From Triglochin maritima (taxonomy: Eukaryota; Streptophyta; Magnoliopsida; Alismatales; Juncaginaceae), in NCBI GenBank assembly GCA_963682175.1, contig OY821774.1, positions 41,926,201 to 41,990,200 of the forward strand: a stretch of 64,000 nt of DNA, given 5' to 3'. The notes below the pieces were generated by a model. That model had not been told where the DNA came from, did not search any database, and worked only from the letters and a program-made list of their open reading frames with translations. A program made the translations under genes and the position numbers. Of this stretch, positions 1-11,911 are shown piece after piece. Position 1 is the first letter of the stretch; the number at the start of each line of letters is the position of its first letter.

Positions 1-63
1 CAACCAATCCAGATCCAGAAAACCATTTATCAATATCACTATAACATTTATTTTTTTCATTTG

Positions 64-117
64 CTTTATAATGGTTTTATCAGTATTATTTGGAACTTTA
101 TAATGGTTTTATCAGTA
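64..117. repeat. 22-bp direct repeat at the left edge of the hAT element
   Basis: Positions 64-85 and 96-117 are the same 22 bp, ten bases apart. The second copy runs straight into the TAGGGGTGGG end of the hAT element. It could be slippage or a footprint-like duplication next to a transposon end. It is not the 8-bp target duplication expected for hAT, because no matching copy is found at the right end. Confidence 0.8.
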
Positions 118-2935
118 GGGGTGGGACCCGGGCCGTGCCGGCCCGGCCCGGCACGGCCCGCCTCGGCCCGCCAAGGTTGGCGGGCCAGGCCGGCACGGCC
201 CGCCGGCCCGGCTCCTGGCGGGCCGGGCCGGGCCTTCAGTCGGGTCGGATCGTGTCGGATCGGGTTTTTTCGTGTCGGGTTATTAAGAAAATATTTTCAA
301 CTCAAAATAGAAATGATTTTCCCCAAAAAATGCCAATTTTATTAATGGTTTTTGAGAAATACAAGTTTGTAGCCGAAACATAGGAATCATTACAAAAAAA
401 CCTAGGGGGTTCTAGGAAAAATTCATCCCATTTGGCGCGTTTTCGGCTACAATCTTCGACGTACGTCTACTGCTCCGGCCACGTCTCTTCGTCGTCGTCT
501 TTGGCTTCGTATTGGTTCTGCACTCTATCTTCTGCGTCCAACCAATCCTTGAGGCACACGCACATTTGCATCGAGTCGGGCGCGAGATTGTGTCGTCGAT
601 CCATCATCACTCGCTTCCCTGCAGAAAAAGCCGCTTCCGACGCCACAGTAGACGCCGGAGCACACAATAAGTCCTTAGCTATTTCAGCAACTATGGGAAA
701 CCTACCTTCGTTGTGTTTCCACCAGTCTAGTACATCTAAATTTTTGGATTCTTGGGGGGACAGATATAAATCTAAGTTCAAAAACGAATCTAATTCATTA
801 TGACATACATTTGAAACATATTTTTTCTTCTTTTGGGTTAACCACGCCCATGTAGCGTCCTCGTCGTCTTCTAACGACATCGGCTGAACGGGTGGTTGTG
901 ATGAAGTACTTGCTACATTAGATCCTACATTATAAGTTATACTATATTCTTCAAAATATTTTCTTAATAAAGCCATAGATGCATCTACATGGGCTTGAGG
1001 GTTATCATAGTTCATGTTTTCATAAATTTCTTCTAAAAAAACTTGTAAACCTTCTTTTTTAAACCTAGGGTCTATGACTAAAGCTAAACAAAACACTAGT
1101 GGGGGGGATTCCAATACTTAGCAAATTTCGATTCCATTGTTGTAAATACATCTCCTAAACTATTTTGAAACCTATATTTTGCAAAAACTTTAGTAACTCT
1201 ACATATTTCGATTAAAAATAAGTTCGAAGTTGGATAATAATGTCCACTTATTTTTTTAGTAAATAGAAAAAAAGGTTTCAAAAAATCGACTAAAAATTCA
1301 ACATTTAACCAATCAATTTCAGATAACATGGCATTATTTTGTTTTTCATTATAAAATGTTGTAATAGCAAGTTTATATGGAATTGTCATTTTAAGCATTT
1401 CATATGTGGAGGTCCATCTATGAGGTGCATCTAAATTAAATTTCTTAGGCCTAATGTCATTATAGGTACAAAATTCTCTAAATTGTTGATACCTAGATGT
1501 ACTACTAACTCCACAAAATCTAATAGCCTCCCTAACATTACTTACATAATATTTAAGAATCTTTAATCCGTCTTGTACAATTAAATTTAAAGAATGACAT
1601 ACACATCTAATATGAAAACATTGGCCTTTTACGGGTGGTTCTAAAAATGCCTTAAACATTTCTACAGCAGATGTGTTGTTAGTTGCATTATCAAAAGACA
1701 TGGTTGTTACTCTCTTTTTAAATTTGTGGGTTGAAATAATGTCACTAACATGATCAAATATAGCACGAGTAGTGTGTGGATAATCTAAAGGTAAAAATGA
1801 CAAAATTCTTTTGTTTAACCTCCAACGATCATCTATGTAATGAACAGTTGTACATGCATATGCAAATTCATTAGGTGAGGTCCAACAATCACTAGTCATT
1901 GCTACTCTTTTATTTGTTGATTCAAACAAGTTAATAATTTTCGATCGTTCAAATTCAAATCTTTTCATAGCTAAATTTTTAAAAGTACGTCTACTCATAT
2001 GTTTAGTTTCAGGATTAAGATATTCACACATTTTTCTAAATGCACTAGATTCGACAATACTAAATGGCAATTCATCTCTAATTATGTATTCCACTACATG
2101 TTCTCTAGCACGAGCAGGATCAAATTTCCTAAATGTACCAGAACTACAATCTATTGTGGTTTGTCTAGAATCTTGCACAGATGAATTATGCCTAAGTTTA
2201 CATTTAATTGCATGTCTAGTTAAATGGCATGTGTCTGCACTAGTTTTAGCAGTATATTGTTTTTGGCATAACTTACAAAATGCAATGTCATTACCATCTT
2301 CATCTTGCCCTAAATCAAAATTTTCCCAAACTTTACTAGTTCTACGTCTACGTGATTTAGATGAAGATGCAACATTTGGCAATGCAACATTTTGAATTTC
2401 ATCGTCAGAACTAGTCATGCAAATTACTAAGTAAAGCATAAATATTGTTTTCAAACTAGTCATGTAATCTAATGAAGTAAATGCAAAGTAAGTTTAGAAA
2501 ATGCTCAGTGATCGGCGAGAAGTCGGTCGGACGAGAAGAAAACTCGGATGGAAAGCTTCAACTCGACCCACTTTACTTCAAACTCGACCCGCTTTTCGCA
2601 AAACTCGACCCGCTTAGAAATTGCTTGAAGATTGGAAATTTGGAATGATTAGAAGAGAAGAAGATTGAGAGAATTGGTGAGGAATGAGTGAAGGGGTGGG
2701 GGGTATTTATAGGATTGGTAAAAGGTAAAAAAATAAAAAATAAAAAAAAATTGTCTTCTAGCCGTTGCGGGCCGTACCGGCCCGCGCCAACGGCAGGCAC
2801 GCCGGCCCGCCGCGGGCCGGGCCGGCACGGCCCGCAACGGCTATAAGCCCGGCCCGGCACGACCCGCCAGCACGGCGGGCCGCGTGCCAGGCCGTGCCGT
2901 TCACGGGCCGTGCCGGCCCGCCCAGGTCCCAGGTT
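116..2935 (-). mobile_element. hAT-superfamily DNA transposon, nearly complete
   Basis: About 2.8 kb holding a minus-strand hAT transposase, flanked by GC-rich subterminal regions (about 121-260 and 2760-2935) made of GGCCCG/CGGGCC-type repeats in opposite orientation. The left end TAGGGGTGGGACC resembles the TAGGGGTG termini of plant hAT elements. The right end, read in reverse, begins TAACCTGGGACCTGGGC and matches only imperfectly. No clean 8-bp target duplication was found: TTTATCAG lies on the left and CTTTAGCA on the right. The right boundary is therefore approximate. Just to the right, at 3001, RING1-like exons begin, so the element probably sits in an intron or the 5' part of that dead gene. 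Confidence 0.75.
467..2463 (-). pseudogene. hAT transposase with BED zinc finger, one frameshift
   Basis: Two minus-strand frames (2463-1096 and 1114-467) together encode one hAT transposase of about 650 residues. The N-terminal part has a BED-type zinc finger (FCKLC followed by the HLTRH tract). The middle has the DDE-type core (MTSDCWTSPN, MSFDNATNN). The C-terminal part has the hAT dimerisation region, with WWKHNEGRFP and SEAAFSAG. The likely start is the ATG at 2418, since the 15 residues before it look like leader sequence. The frames are separated at a run of seven G at 1101-1107 (C on the coding strand); one base is missing relative to a continuous reading. This may be a real disabling mutation or a homopolymer sequencing error. 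No intron is apparent. In the cell the protein would bind the subterminal repeats and catalyse excision. Confidence 0.85.
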
Positions 2936-3000
2936 ACTTTAGCACATTGATTTATGAGCTATTTGCATCCTATCACCACCTTATATATATTTTTTTACAG

Positions 3001-5217
3001 ATATATCCAAGTTGTGCTGGCAGATATACGCAAAGAAGTTAGTGCCCGATATGTCTTGGTAGGATTTGTTATGTTTTTTTTCGTCCTTTACTATCATACG
3101 AAAAGCTCCTCCCTCGGTTGTTCCAAAAGAGTCAAACAGGAAAGTTGCGGCACAATATTGTAGTTCCTGCAGAACTGATATAGAAATGCACTAGAAAGAA
3201 CTTTGCACCGCAGTACATTACATATTGATCTTTATATTAAAAATAATAACAAGATCGATCATTTGGTTCCATGCATGTGGACATAATCAACTATTACAAA
3301 GCTCAAGTGTGCAAGGGTGATGATTCTCTTCAGTCTTGACCACAACAATACTATTGATATATGCTATACATATAAAACACGCACAGATAATGTCTCTCTG
3401 CTCCTTAATGCTTAAGCTCCAGATTTAACTGTGTAAACCCTCATGGTAACATTCTTGCTGTTCTTAGCCAGACCTAAGACGTATGGGCACCCTTAATGTA
3501 TCCATTTGTATCATTATCCATGTAGGATACTCGCCGATAGTTTTGGATAAATATCTGATGCTTCATTTGTAACATCATATTTAAATAATGAATGACTTCA
3601 GTTTTCATACCTTTTAAGAACTTTTAGATATTTTAGATACTTAAGGATATTCTCATATTCCTATAAAAACATGTCCATCACAATTGAGTGTTTGCGTGCA
3701 AACATTCTTGTAGATCAATATTTTATTTTTCGTTTTAATTCTTCTTTTAGATTTTTCTGGCACTATCAAAAATGTTTATTACGTGCTCTTGCCATATTGT
3801 AACTACTTTTAGATTAGTACGACATCTGTATTTGCAGTTAACACTGCACTGCTAACAACAGCCTTGTATTTTTTTACTCATGATTGAGGAAAGTTTTTGT
3901 TGAAATGTCAATTCTTTTTGCATGGTAGGAATTATCAGGAAGAGAGGAACAGTAATGGAATGCCTACATCGCTTTTGTAGAGAATGTATCGACAAATCAA
4001 TGCGACTTGGGTATGATAGCAGATATAATTTTATTGGATATGCTACTTTTTGTGAAATTTGCCCTGCTTTATGCCCTTACAGCAATTTGCTGTAGTTTTT
4101 CTCTACAAAAATCATGGGCAACTCATATTTCATAACAATTTACTATTAGTAACAATGAGTGTCCTGCATGTCGCACCCACTGTGCTAGTCACCTTCTTTG
4201 CAGAATGGTCCAAATTACGATGCCTTGATCGCAGCTCTGTATCCTGATATTGATGGATATGAAGAGGCGGTAACTTTAATCTTGACATGATCTCGTTAAT
4301 GGAGTCTTTTTATCTTATGCCAATAAATAACTTCCATGCAATGTTTCGGATATGGTCCTTAAGTTTGAATATTTGGTATCAGTAATTGACATTTCATGAA
4401 GAAGATACCAATCGTAACAAAAACGAACAATACATATAGAATTGGCCGTGAATTTATGAGATTTGTCTTCAGCTTGATTTTGTGACATTCCTCTTATTTT
4501 CTAGATTCAAGAATTGATAGCGGAGAAATGTAGAAAACAAACAGAAGCACTGAGTAAGAGACGGTCCAACTCTAAGGTTACAACTGCAGAGGGGTAGACG
4601 AAGATGTATTGTTCCCCAAACGGAGTTTCATTGTTCAGAGGACGAGGAAGGGGAAGGAAATGGTAATGGTAATGGTAATGGTAATGGTAATGGTAATGAT
4701 GCACGAAAAGGTTCCTCCTCAGAAGATGAGCCTGTGGATACAAGGCCAAAGAAGCACCAGAGATGGCCAGGGCCACACCATTGCCCATTTTTGGAAACGT
4801 GTTGTCCTAACGGTGGCTTCGATGGAAATGCAGGTATGGGAGGCCGACAAAGTAGAGTGGTTTCGCATGCAAGAGCAGCTAACAGAGAGGTTCTTGTTTG
4901 GGGAAAAGGTGGCTTTCGAACAAAAAGTCAAAACTCGCCATGGTAATAGTAGTGGATCAGGTAGTAAGATTGCTAAACTTGCCCATGCAGCAAAACTAGT
5001 AGACTACTTGCATAATCTAGATGAAGATGCAAATGAGGTAAGTATATCACCATCTTTTTAGTTCTTTCATTATCTTTTCTCAAGTTAAGTAACATGAGAA
5101 TCTTTGTTCTAGTTTGACCTGCATGTGGCACTCCCTTTGGATAAAGAGAAAACACCTTGTCTGGATCAGCCATATATTTGCTGCCGATCAACTGTATCCG
5201 TTGGACAACTTTGTCAA
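3001..5217 (+). pseudogene. RING1-like Polycomb E3 ligase pseudogene (five exons recognisable)
   Basis: Exons are recognisable at 3001-3058, 3929-4010, 4150-4269, 4505-5037 and 5113-5217, each bounded by AG...GT. They correspond in order to the RING finger of plant RING1a/b-type PRC1 proteins: ADIRKEV, then VMECLHRFCRECIDKSM, then NECPACRTHC, then PNYDALIAALYPDID. A linker and a C-terminal part follow (KLAHAAKLVDYL, QPYICCRSTVSVGQLC). The intact family ubiquitinates histone H2A in the nucleus. This copy is dead. One base is missing near 3040 before the first RING Cys, and another near 4189. An in-frame TAG sits at 4595-4597, and the frame shifts again near 4610 and 4935. Exons 5' of 3001 are absent, probably displaced by the hAT element at 116-2935, and the C-terminal end is missing after 5217. 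Confidence 0.85.
4660..4698. repeat. (ATGGTA)n microsatellite inside RING1-like exon
   Basis: Six or so tandem copies of a GGTAAT hexamer. In the RING1-like reading frame they would encode alternating Gly-Asn. Expansion here and the nearby frameshift may be linked by replication slippage. Confidence 0.9.
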
Positions 5218-5464
5218 GTTAGTTTCCTTTCACATTGTCATAAATATTTTAATGTAGGGCTTCCTAAATCTTCCTCCGCACGTCGACCCAAAAAAACCCA
5301 AATCGAAGAAAAGACATCAAGCATAGAAATTGCAAGCACCAACGGTAGAGAGTAGGTGATGTGGTGGTCGTAAAAACACCGTCGTTTTCACTGGTCTAGG
5401 GTTCTTGAATTCTTGTTTTAATCGAGCTTTACGACCAATGAGGTGTGGTCGTGTCCAAATTGTT

Positions 5465-5700
5465 GGGGTTTGTCCTTCAAAACCGAGTGTGTCATTTTAC
5501 CATTCGATAGTGTGTCCTTTAAACAATCGAGATTTTGTCCTTTAAACAGTCAAGGTTTGTCTCTTTAAAAGGATACCGGAGTGTGGTCATGACAGTTCGC
5601 TGAAGTCTGTCCTTTAAACCGAGTGTGTCCTTTTAAGGTATGTCCTTTTAACAGTCGATGTTTGGTATGTCCTTTTAAGGTATGGTATGTCTTTTTAAAA
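5465..5700. repeat. Cluster of TGTCCTTTTAA-like short repeats
   Basis: Between the RING1-like pseudogene and the next gene fragment, the 11-mer TGTCCTTT(T/A)AA recurs about eight times at irregular spacing of 20-50 bp, often followed by ACAGTCGATG or GGTATG. No coding potential is seen. It is probably a degenerate tandem repeat. The rest of 5218-5818 holds nothing recognisable. Confidence 0.6.
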
Positions 5701-5818
5701 CATTTTGCACTAATGAATGCATATGTTTATGTTGCAGATTTTCAATTACTTTTAACCGTCGAAGTGTTCGTGGGTAGCCTTCGAGAAGGAGATTCCACTC
5801 CTTACAGACAACCAACGG

Positions 5819-6345
5819 GTGATATTCAAGAGGACATCGTTCTCTCACTTCTTGAGGATGCAAAGAATAACTGTAGACAATAACATTTTTGACTTCTTAA
5901 TTGAAAATTTTGAGGTGGAAGGAGGCTGCAAAATAGGAAACAAACTTGTGAATTTCAACACCTCCGATGTGGTCGTCATATTAGGATTGAAAATAGGAGG
6001 AATGTCAGTCAGCATGGCTAAAAAACAATCGACCAAACGAGCATGTCGGAGATTGGAGAAGAAAGAATTAAAAAGACAACTAAGTGATGCCAGAGACAGA
6101 GGAGATGATGAAGAATACGTCAAACTTCTGATCTGTCTTCTTTTCACTACATTCCTGTTTTGCGACGGTACAATTAGAGCGAAGAAATAATACATGTCTG
6201 TTGTTGAAAAACTGGAAGACATGAGAAAGTACGCTTAGGCAGATGTGGTTTTTGAAAATCTGCTTGAAGAGAATCAAATCTTCATGCAAAATTACCCGAA
6301 AGCAGGGGAACGTGGATGGTTATGTAGCTATACAAAGGTAAAAAA
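5819..6345 (+). pseudogene. Decayed protein of unknown function, paralogous to the 34.2-kb fragment
   Basis: The frame from 5819 encodes SFSHFLRMQRITVDNNIFDF and, further on, FNTSDVVVILGLKIGG. After a TAA at 6188 the same frame continues with VEKLEDMRKYA, a TAG at 6236, then ADVVFENLLEENQIF. The pattern (F-x-x-T/S-F-x-x-FL, then a hydrophobic D-V-x-x-I-L-G-L tract, then YA[W]A-x-x-VF) resembles the plant domain type often annotated DUF1985, found in transposon-associated Ulp1-like proteins. That assignment is inference. The TAG falls where Trp is expected, so it is probably a TGG to TAG change. The strongest support is the independent copy at 34345-34560, which aligns across about 55 residues. 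Function unknown; both copies are broken. Confidence 0.55.
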
Positions 6346-6759
6346 AATAGAGGATTTAAAACATTTGCAAAAAAAAATTATGTTTTTAATAGGTTTTTGT
6401 GATACAAAATTTGTGTTTGCTATGTGAAAGTTAAAATTGAGAATGCAAGACCACCTTGTATATCAAGAGTTAATAGATGAAGTTATTTGCTTGGGTCAGG
6501 GGAGATGCTTAAAAGATTGGAAATGCAGGGCATCACTCTCCAAAAATAATCAGTGGAGAAGTGGAAGTCAGACACTTAGAAGAACTAGAACAACTTGAAT
6601 ATGTACAGACATGTGAGGACCGTGAGGTTAACAAACAGGTTGACCATGAGACCGACAACGAGCAAAGAATCAACGGCATTCCACGATACACTGAGTCTCA
6701 AAGAACAACCGTTGGTGCCTACGAAATTTCAAGGTACCCACTACATTACTCATCCATTA

Positions 6760-7715
6760 TTAAAGCAAAGAGATATGGTGAGAGAGATTCCTAGTAGTGA
6801 GAAATTTTGTATTGGAGGAGATTTAACATTTGGTAAAGATAGTGAAGGGTTTGAACGTATCCATGAAGGGTTTGGGTTTGGTGTTAGGAACCAAGAAGAA
6901 GAAGATTTTCTGAATTTCGCTGTAGCATATGACCTCATGGCAGTAAATACTTTCTTTAGGAAAAGAGAATCTCATTTAGTCACATTTTGTAGTGGTCAAC
7001 ATCAGAGTCAAATTGATTTTGTCCTTACTCGAAAAGATGATCGAGGATCTTGTATAGATTGTAAGGTAATACCTGGAGAGTGTATGGTGACTCAACATAA
7101 GTTGGTAGTAGTGAACTTTCGCTTTCGTATTGGTGTGATACGAAATAAGTGTAATAAAGATGTGAAGATTAAGTGGTGGAATCTTAAAGGAGAAAAATGT
7201 ATGAGATTTATGTATAGACTTATGACAGAGGGATCTTGGGATGTTGTAGGAGACACTAATAGTATGTGGGAGAGTATGTCATCTTACATTCGACGAGTGA
7301 CTAAAGAAATTTGTGGGGGAGAGTAGAGGAGGTAGACTAAATTTGATAGACACGTGGTGGTGGAATGATGATGTAAAACAGACAATTAAAACTAAGAAAG
7401 AATGTTATAAAATGTGGTTTAAAGATAAAAATGAAATTAACTTAGAAGAGTATAGATTGATTAATAAAAAAACTAAGAAAACAGTAAAAGAAGCTAGATG
7501 GGTTGTTTATGAGAATTTATACCAAAAATTGGGATCAATGAATGAAGATGTTGGAATACATAAGTTAGACTAAAATAAGAAAGAAGAAAACTAAAGTCTT
7601 TAATAAAGTTAAAATGCATTAAGATGATAATAATAACATTTTAGTTAAGACGGAAGATATCAAGGAAATGTGGAGATGATATTTTGATAAGTTGTTCAAT
7701 GAAGAGGATATGGAC
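6760..7715 (+). pseudogene. Truncated LINE retrotransposon (endonuclease domain remnant)
   Basis: The frame 6595-7326 contains the distal half of an AP-endonuclease domain of the plant LINE type: GGDLTFG, FGFGVRNQEEEDFLNFAVAYD, FRKRESHLVTF, then the characteristic SQIDFVLTR and TQHKLVV tracts with the late Asp and His residues of the fold. A TAG at 7324-7326 interrupts it. A second frame (7313-7573) continues with TWWWNDDVKQTIKTKKE, and a degraded third stretch reaches LFNEEDMDL near 7715. The reverse transcriptase is missing, so the copy is truncated and immobile. It was probably 5'-truncated and then broken by the rearrangement that made the adjoining inverted repeat. Confidence 0.8.
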
Positions 7716-7930
7716 TTAAAGCTTATCAAAATACCCTCTCCACATATCCTTGATATCATTCACCTTAACTAAAAGATTATTATTATCATCTTTAATGCAT
7801 TTAATTTGATTAAAATCTCAAGTTTTCTTGTCTCCTATTTTAACCAAATATGTTCCTAACATCTTCCTCATTTGATCCCAACTTTTGGTATAAATTCTCA
7901 TAAACAATCCCTCTAGTCTCTCTCACTGTT
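7488..7930. repeat. Inverted repeat of LINE sequence with a ~28-bp loop
   Basis: Positions 7721-7930 are the reverse complement of about 7488-7692, with roughly 85-90% identity by eye. For example TTATGAGAATTTATACCAAA at about 7508 reappears inverted near 7890, and GATGATAATAATAA at about 7623 reappears inverted near 7777. The arms are separated by 7693-7720. A second LINE copy has evidently been joined head to head. The arms differ at many positions, so it is not a recent perfect palindrome. Confidence 0.8.
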
Positions 7931-8377
7931 CAAGTAAACTAATTCCCACAGTGGTGTCGTTAGCAATGAATCAAGTTAAATTAAAACAAAATGTTTCTAG
8001 CTTATCTTTTCAGGAACACAATCATATTCAAGACGCAGTTCAGAGCTTTGAGAAAGGACAAGCAACTGCTGCTTTGATGTAGGGTTGCAACTTCTGACAG
8101 ATGGTATTACTGCTGTAGTAATAAGTGTATTAGTACAATAAGACTTACGCAGGTTTAAGTACATCTTGCCGTTCCAAACCCCGCATCTATCAAATCTCCA
8201 AGGTGCCAACAGCGACGAGAATATATACAACCATGCCAGGTTGAGTTTCTATATGACCAAAAAAGGGGATGTCTGTCGTCTCGACCGTGAGGCCAGACTT
8301 CAGGGAAATAGGGAATATACAAGTACAAGTCAACATCTTATTTAATGACAGACATCAGAAAGGATGATGCTATGCAG

Positions 8378-11300
8378 TTATTCGACTGGAGAGGTACTTT
8401 GCTGCTGCTGCTGCTCTTCAGCTTTGTTAACTTTGATCTCAAGGAGTCTCTCGACTGGTTGCCGGCAAATCGGGCACTTGTTTGACTGATATCTCAGAAC
8501 CTTTGCACACTCGCTGCACATACACTGCACATGATGCATACAATACTTGTTCAAAATTAAGAAAACACGTGTTTTCATGAAATGGCAACTTCAAACATCC
8601 ATTTCTTTGGAATATATGATATAGTTCAGGAAATGCAGAATACACAGGGCTTCAAATGCTATACTTACGATAAATCAAAGCATATCAAACAATAACCTGC
8701 ACCTTGCCTAGTATGCTTTGAAGAAAGGTAGTGTTACTATTAGAGTGTTACCAATAGAAGTTGATAAAGTTCTAATTTTTAATCATCACTTTCAGCCTTT
8801 CAGGAACTACAATTACATTTATGTACGATTTACCAACCCATGCACGAATTCACAAGTTTAAGCTTCTCTACAACAATATACTACGAACGACCTGCCTGTG
8901 TAACGAGGGCACTAGAAGAGCCTATCAGATGCAATTTATATACATTGATTCTTCTACGGTAGTAGAGATATCAATTCCTGACAAACTAATTTCACCAGTT
9001 CTAGATATGGCAGCAGCTACAGAACCACATGACTTAATAAAGACTAAGAGAGTGAAGTACTAAGAAGTTGGAATTACCATGTGCCTGCAAGGTAGGACAG
9101 TTGTATCACGTGGTTCCGAGAGGCATATAACACATTCCTTTCCAGGATCATTAGCATCAACATCATTTTCAAGCGAATTGCCAATCCCATAAATTTCCTG
9201 CAACTCGTATCTAACACCATTGACCCATAATATCTGCTTCATCACCCTCACGTGATAGTCACCGTTGTCTTTCTTCTCAAACACAGCTTGCGTAATTTGA
9301 GAATTCGGAGTTCCAGTCTTCGGGTCATCACCAGCTGACTGTGGATCATCAGCTGGAGATGCTTCGGCTTTCACAGCAAGGGGATACACTTCCATTTCAC
9401 CCTCATTGAGGAGTTCAGCCTCCCCAATGGTTGAGAAGTCAATTCCTGTTCCTGGTGGCTGTCGGAAATTCTGACCCAGGCCAGCCTTAAACGAGACAGT
9501 GATTGGTTGAGGCAGACCCTCCTTCATTGGTGTAAGGTTACAGTCTACCCCTTCTTTGGCAAAAAACAAGACAGCAATGCTGTTCGCGTGGAAAGAGGGA
9601 AACATGGTCAGACAGTATGGTATGACCACCTTCTTAAAGTATAAACATACAAGATAGACCCATTAGGCCTAGCAATAATACATGATTTCAGGATTAGTTA
9701 TATATTCATTGCAGTGACATTATACTCAAGCCGAAAGAGGCCATAACATGTTATATGTTCTCAAGACATCTTAAGGGAAATACAACCGGAGTTCAAATAC
9801 CTTGGAAAGACGTCCACAGTTAGATGATTCTTTGAATAAAAAATCAACGTAAAAACAAATAAAAAAACTAAACAAGAAAAATTAGGCAGAGAAAATACAT
9901 TTTCTTTTGTTTGAACAGTTTGATGTCATTCTGTAGAATCTAGTGAAAAATGTCACCTAAACCCTGAACCATAATTTTTTTAAATTTTTTCTTCTTCAAA
10001 TTTTAAGGCTTGCCCTTCTTGCATAGTGGACACTAGCATTAGGAACCAAAACTTAATAACCTAGGATATTTGTTTACAAGACGTTTTGCTAAGACAAACT
10101 GACAATAGCTAGGTAATATCATTATGATCTTGGTAGCATCTATTATCTATTTACACTTGGAAAATAGGCAAGTCTACTGGACGTGACAGACGCAAAAGAT
10201 CTACTGTGAACTATGTATGGGTAACAGTATAACACATATAGACATCATGTAACTGTAATATAACTTCCTTTTAAAATTCAATACACAAGGTAACATGAAA
10301 ATTGCAACCACTTGGGGTAGGCTAGAAGAGAAGCTCATCAAGAATCACAGCTCCAATATACCGGATAACATGAGCATGGAAAATTGAATAGTTATTAAGT
10401 GGGGAGGTTTGAAAAAGAAAGGGTCCTTTCTTAGTTCTTACAAAACAAAAAAATGCAATTGGTGATGAATGTACTTTGGTAGTATTGTTTTGTGAAACAT
10501 GAATTTGCATAAAACAACTGCTACATCAAAGTATTTCTGTTCTTATTTAACAAGATTAAACAACCCATAAATAACTAAAGCTTTGCTTCTAATATGCTCT
10601 GAACTCTTTGCTAATGGGCCAGGTGGCTAGTTCTCTTAAGGTTCATATGGGAACGAACAATGGAAAGATCTAAATCCAATGGCTATACTCAAAGGCCATT
10701 CGGCAAAAAATTAGGTATAATTTAAATTGTGGCTCATAACATTGTCATTGATGCATGCAGTAGCGACAAGTTCAAAAAACGTATGCAATAGCCACAGCAT
10801 AAATTCAAAATTCAAACTGAAAAAGATAAAATGATATTCACCAAATCAAAGAATTTCCAAAAATAAATTGACAGCCAACAAAACAAACTGTAGTAGTTGC
10901 ACTCTAATAGACAGTTGAAGAGCTAAACTGTCATTTTATTATAGATTATATGAGCATTTTTTTAGGTCAAAAAGAGCATCAGTCTAGAGAAGGTGGGTTC
11001 AGTAAAGGTGACCACACGAAAAAAGGCTGGACATAGAGAAACTTGAAAATAGGTCCAGAGCGTTATGTCCTTCCAAAAAAGGTAGTATTGTGCTTTGGAG
11101 GGCAAAGAATTTAGTAAACTAAAAGCATAATGCAACACCAACAATCATTACAATTTACACATCAATGTGCAGCATAGTTTACTCCAAATAACTAGTTGGA
11201 CTTCACAGTGCGGGGAGGTAATGCATCTAATTATATATGGAAATCATTCTTATTCTTCTTAAAAAGCTCAAGCTTCAATAGACATATAAACAAATTATTT

Positions 11301-11911
11301 AATATCATAAAAGAATCGTACTATCTTCTAAACCTAAATTATATCAATTTGCACAATATTGCAGCAACAGAAGGAAGAAAAAAATACCTTCCTGCAACAG
11401 TGGCATCAAATGTGAATGCAACAAGATACCGACCGGGGCTCAGCTCATCCGGCTCAACCCTCAAAGTCTCCTTCTTGAGGTTCACATCATTCCGAATCGT
11501 AACAGCCTTCTGGTGCTCAACGTACGGAGGCACAGGAGGCGTTGGAGCAGCGGGGTATCGCCCCCCAGGTCCCCAATTCATGTGGTAAGGAAGCTGATGG
11601 TGTTGGTTATGGTGCTGAAGCTGCCCGTGATGTTGAAGGTAAGATGCGGGCATCGGGCTGGGGATTGGGGGCGGTGGATGATAGTAGCCGGGGTAATTGT
11701 AATACTGCGGAGGGCTTGGGTTGGGGTATTGGGGCGGGTAAGGTGAAGCGGCAGCAAAAACATAGTGGTTGCCACCGGAGGATGTTTCCTGAGGCGGAAG
11801 CGGTGGAGGCAATGGTTGCTGTGGAGGTGGAGCTAACGCCGGCAGAACCTGCCCATGAGAGCCGGTGTGGTGCCGCCGCCTCCCTCCGGAGTTGCTCCCT
11901 ACGTTGCCCAT
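8378..11911 (-). CDS. LOG2/LUL-type RING E3 ubiquitin ligase
   Basis: Three exons, 11911-11388, 9579-9078 and 8524-8378, with GT...AG introns of 1808 and 553 bp, give an uninterrupted 390-residue protein, close to the family's usual length. The start [10 protein letters not shown] is an N-myristoylation signal, as in Arabidopsis LOG2. Residues 20-140 are rich in Pro, Gln and His and low in complexity. The middle (about 150-320) is the conserved region before the RING, with [17 protein letters not shown] and the [20 protein letters not shown] tract. A RING-HC finger follows: Cys324, Cys327, Cys339, His341, Cys345, Cys348, Cys359, Cys362. The intron-exon junction falls inside the RING, after Met342. 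The C-terminal tail carries a short Gln run. Family members attach ubiquitin at membranes and act in amino-acid export and hormone signalling. The gene looks functional. The symbol within the LOG2/LUL1-4 group cannot be assigned. Introns 1 and 2 hold nothing recognisable. The 3' UTR probably lies in 7950-8377. Confidence 0.9.

Noticed and set aside
108..2950. 8-bp target duplication of the left-hand hAT element
   Set aside because: TTTATCAG on the left and CTTTAGCA on the right match too poorly to be called.
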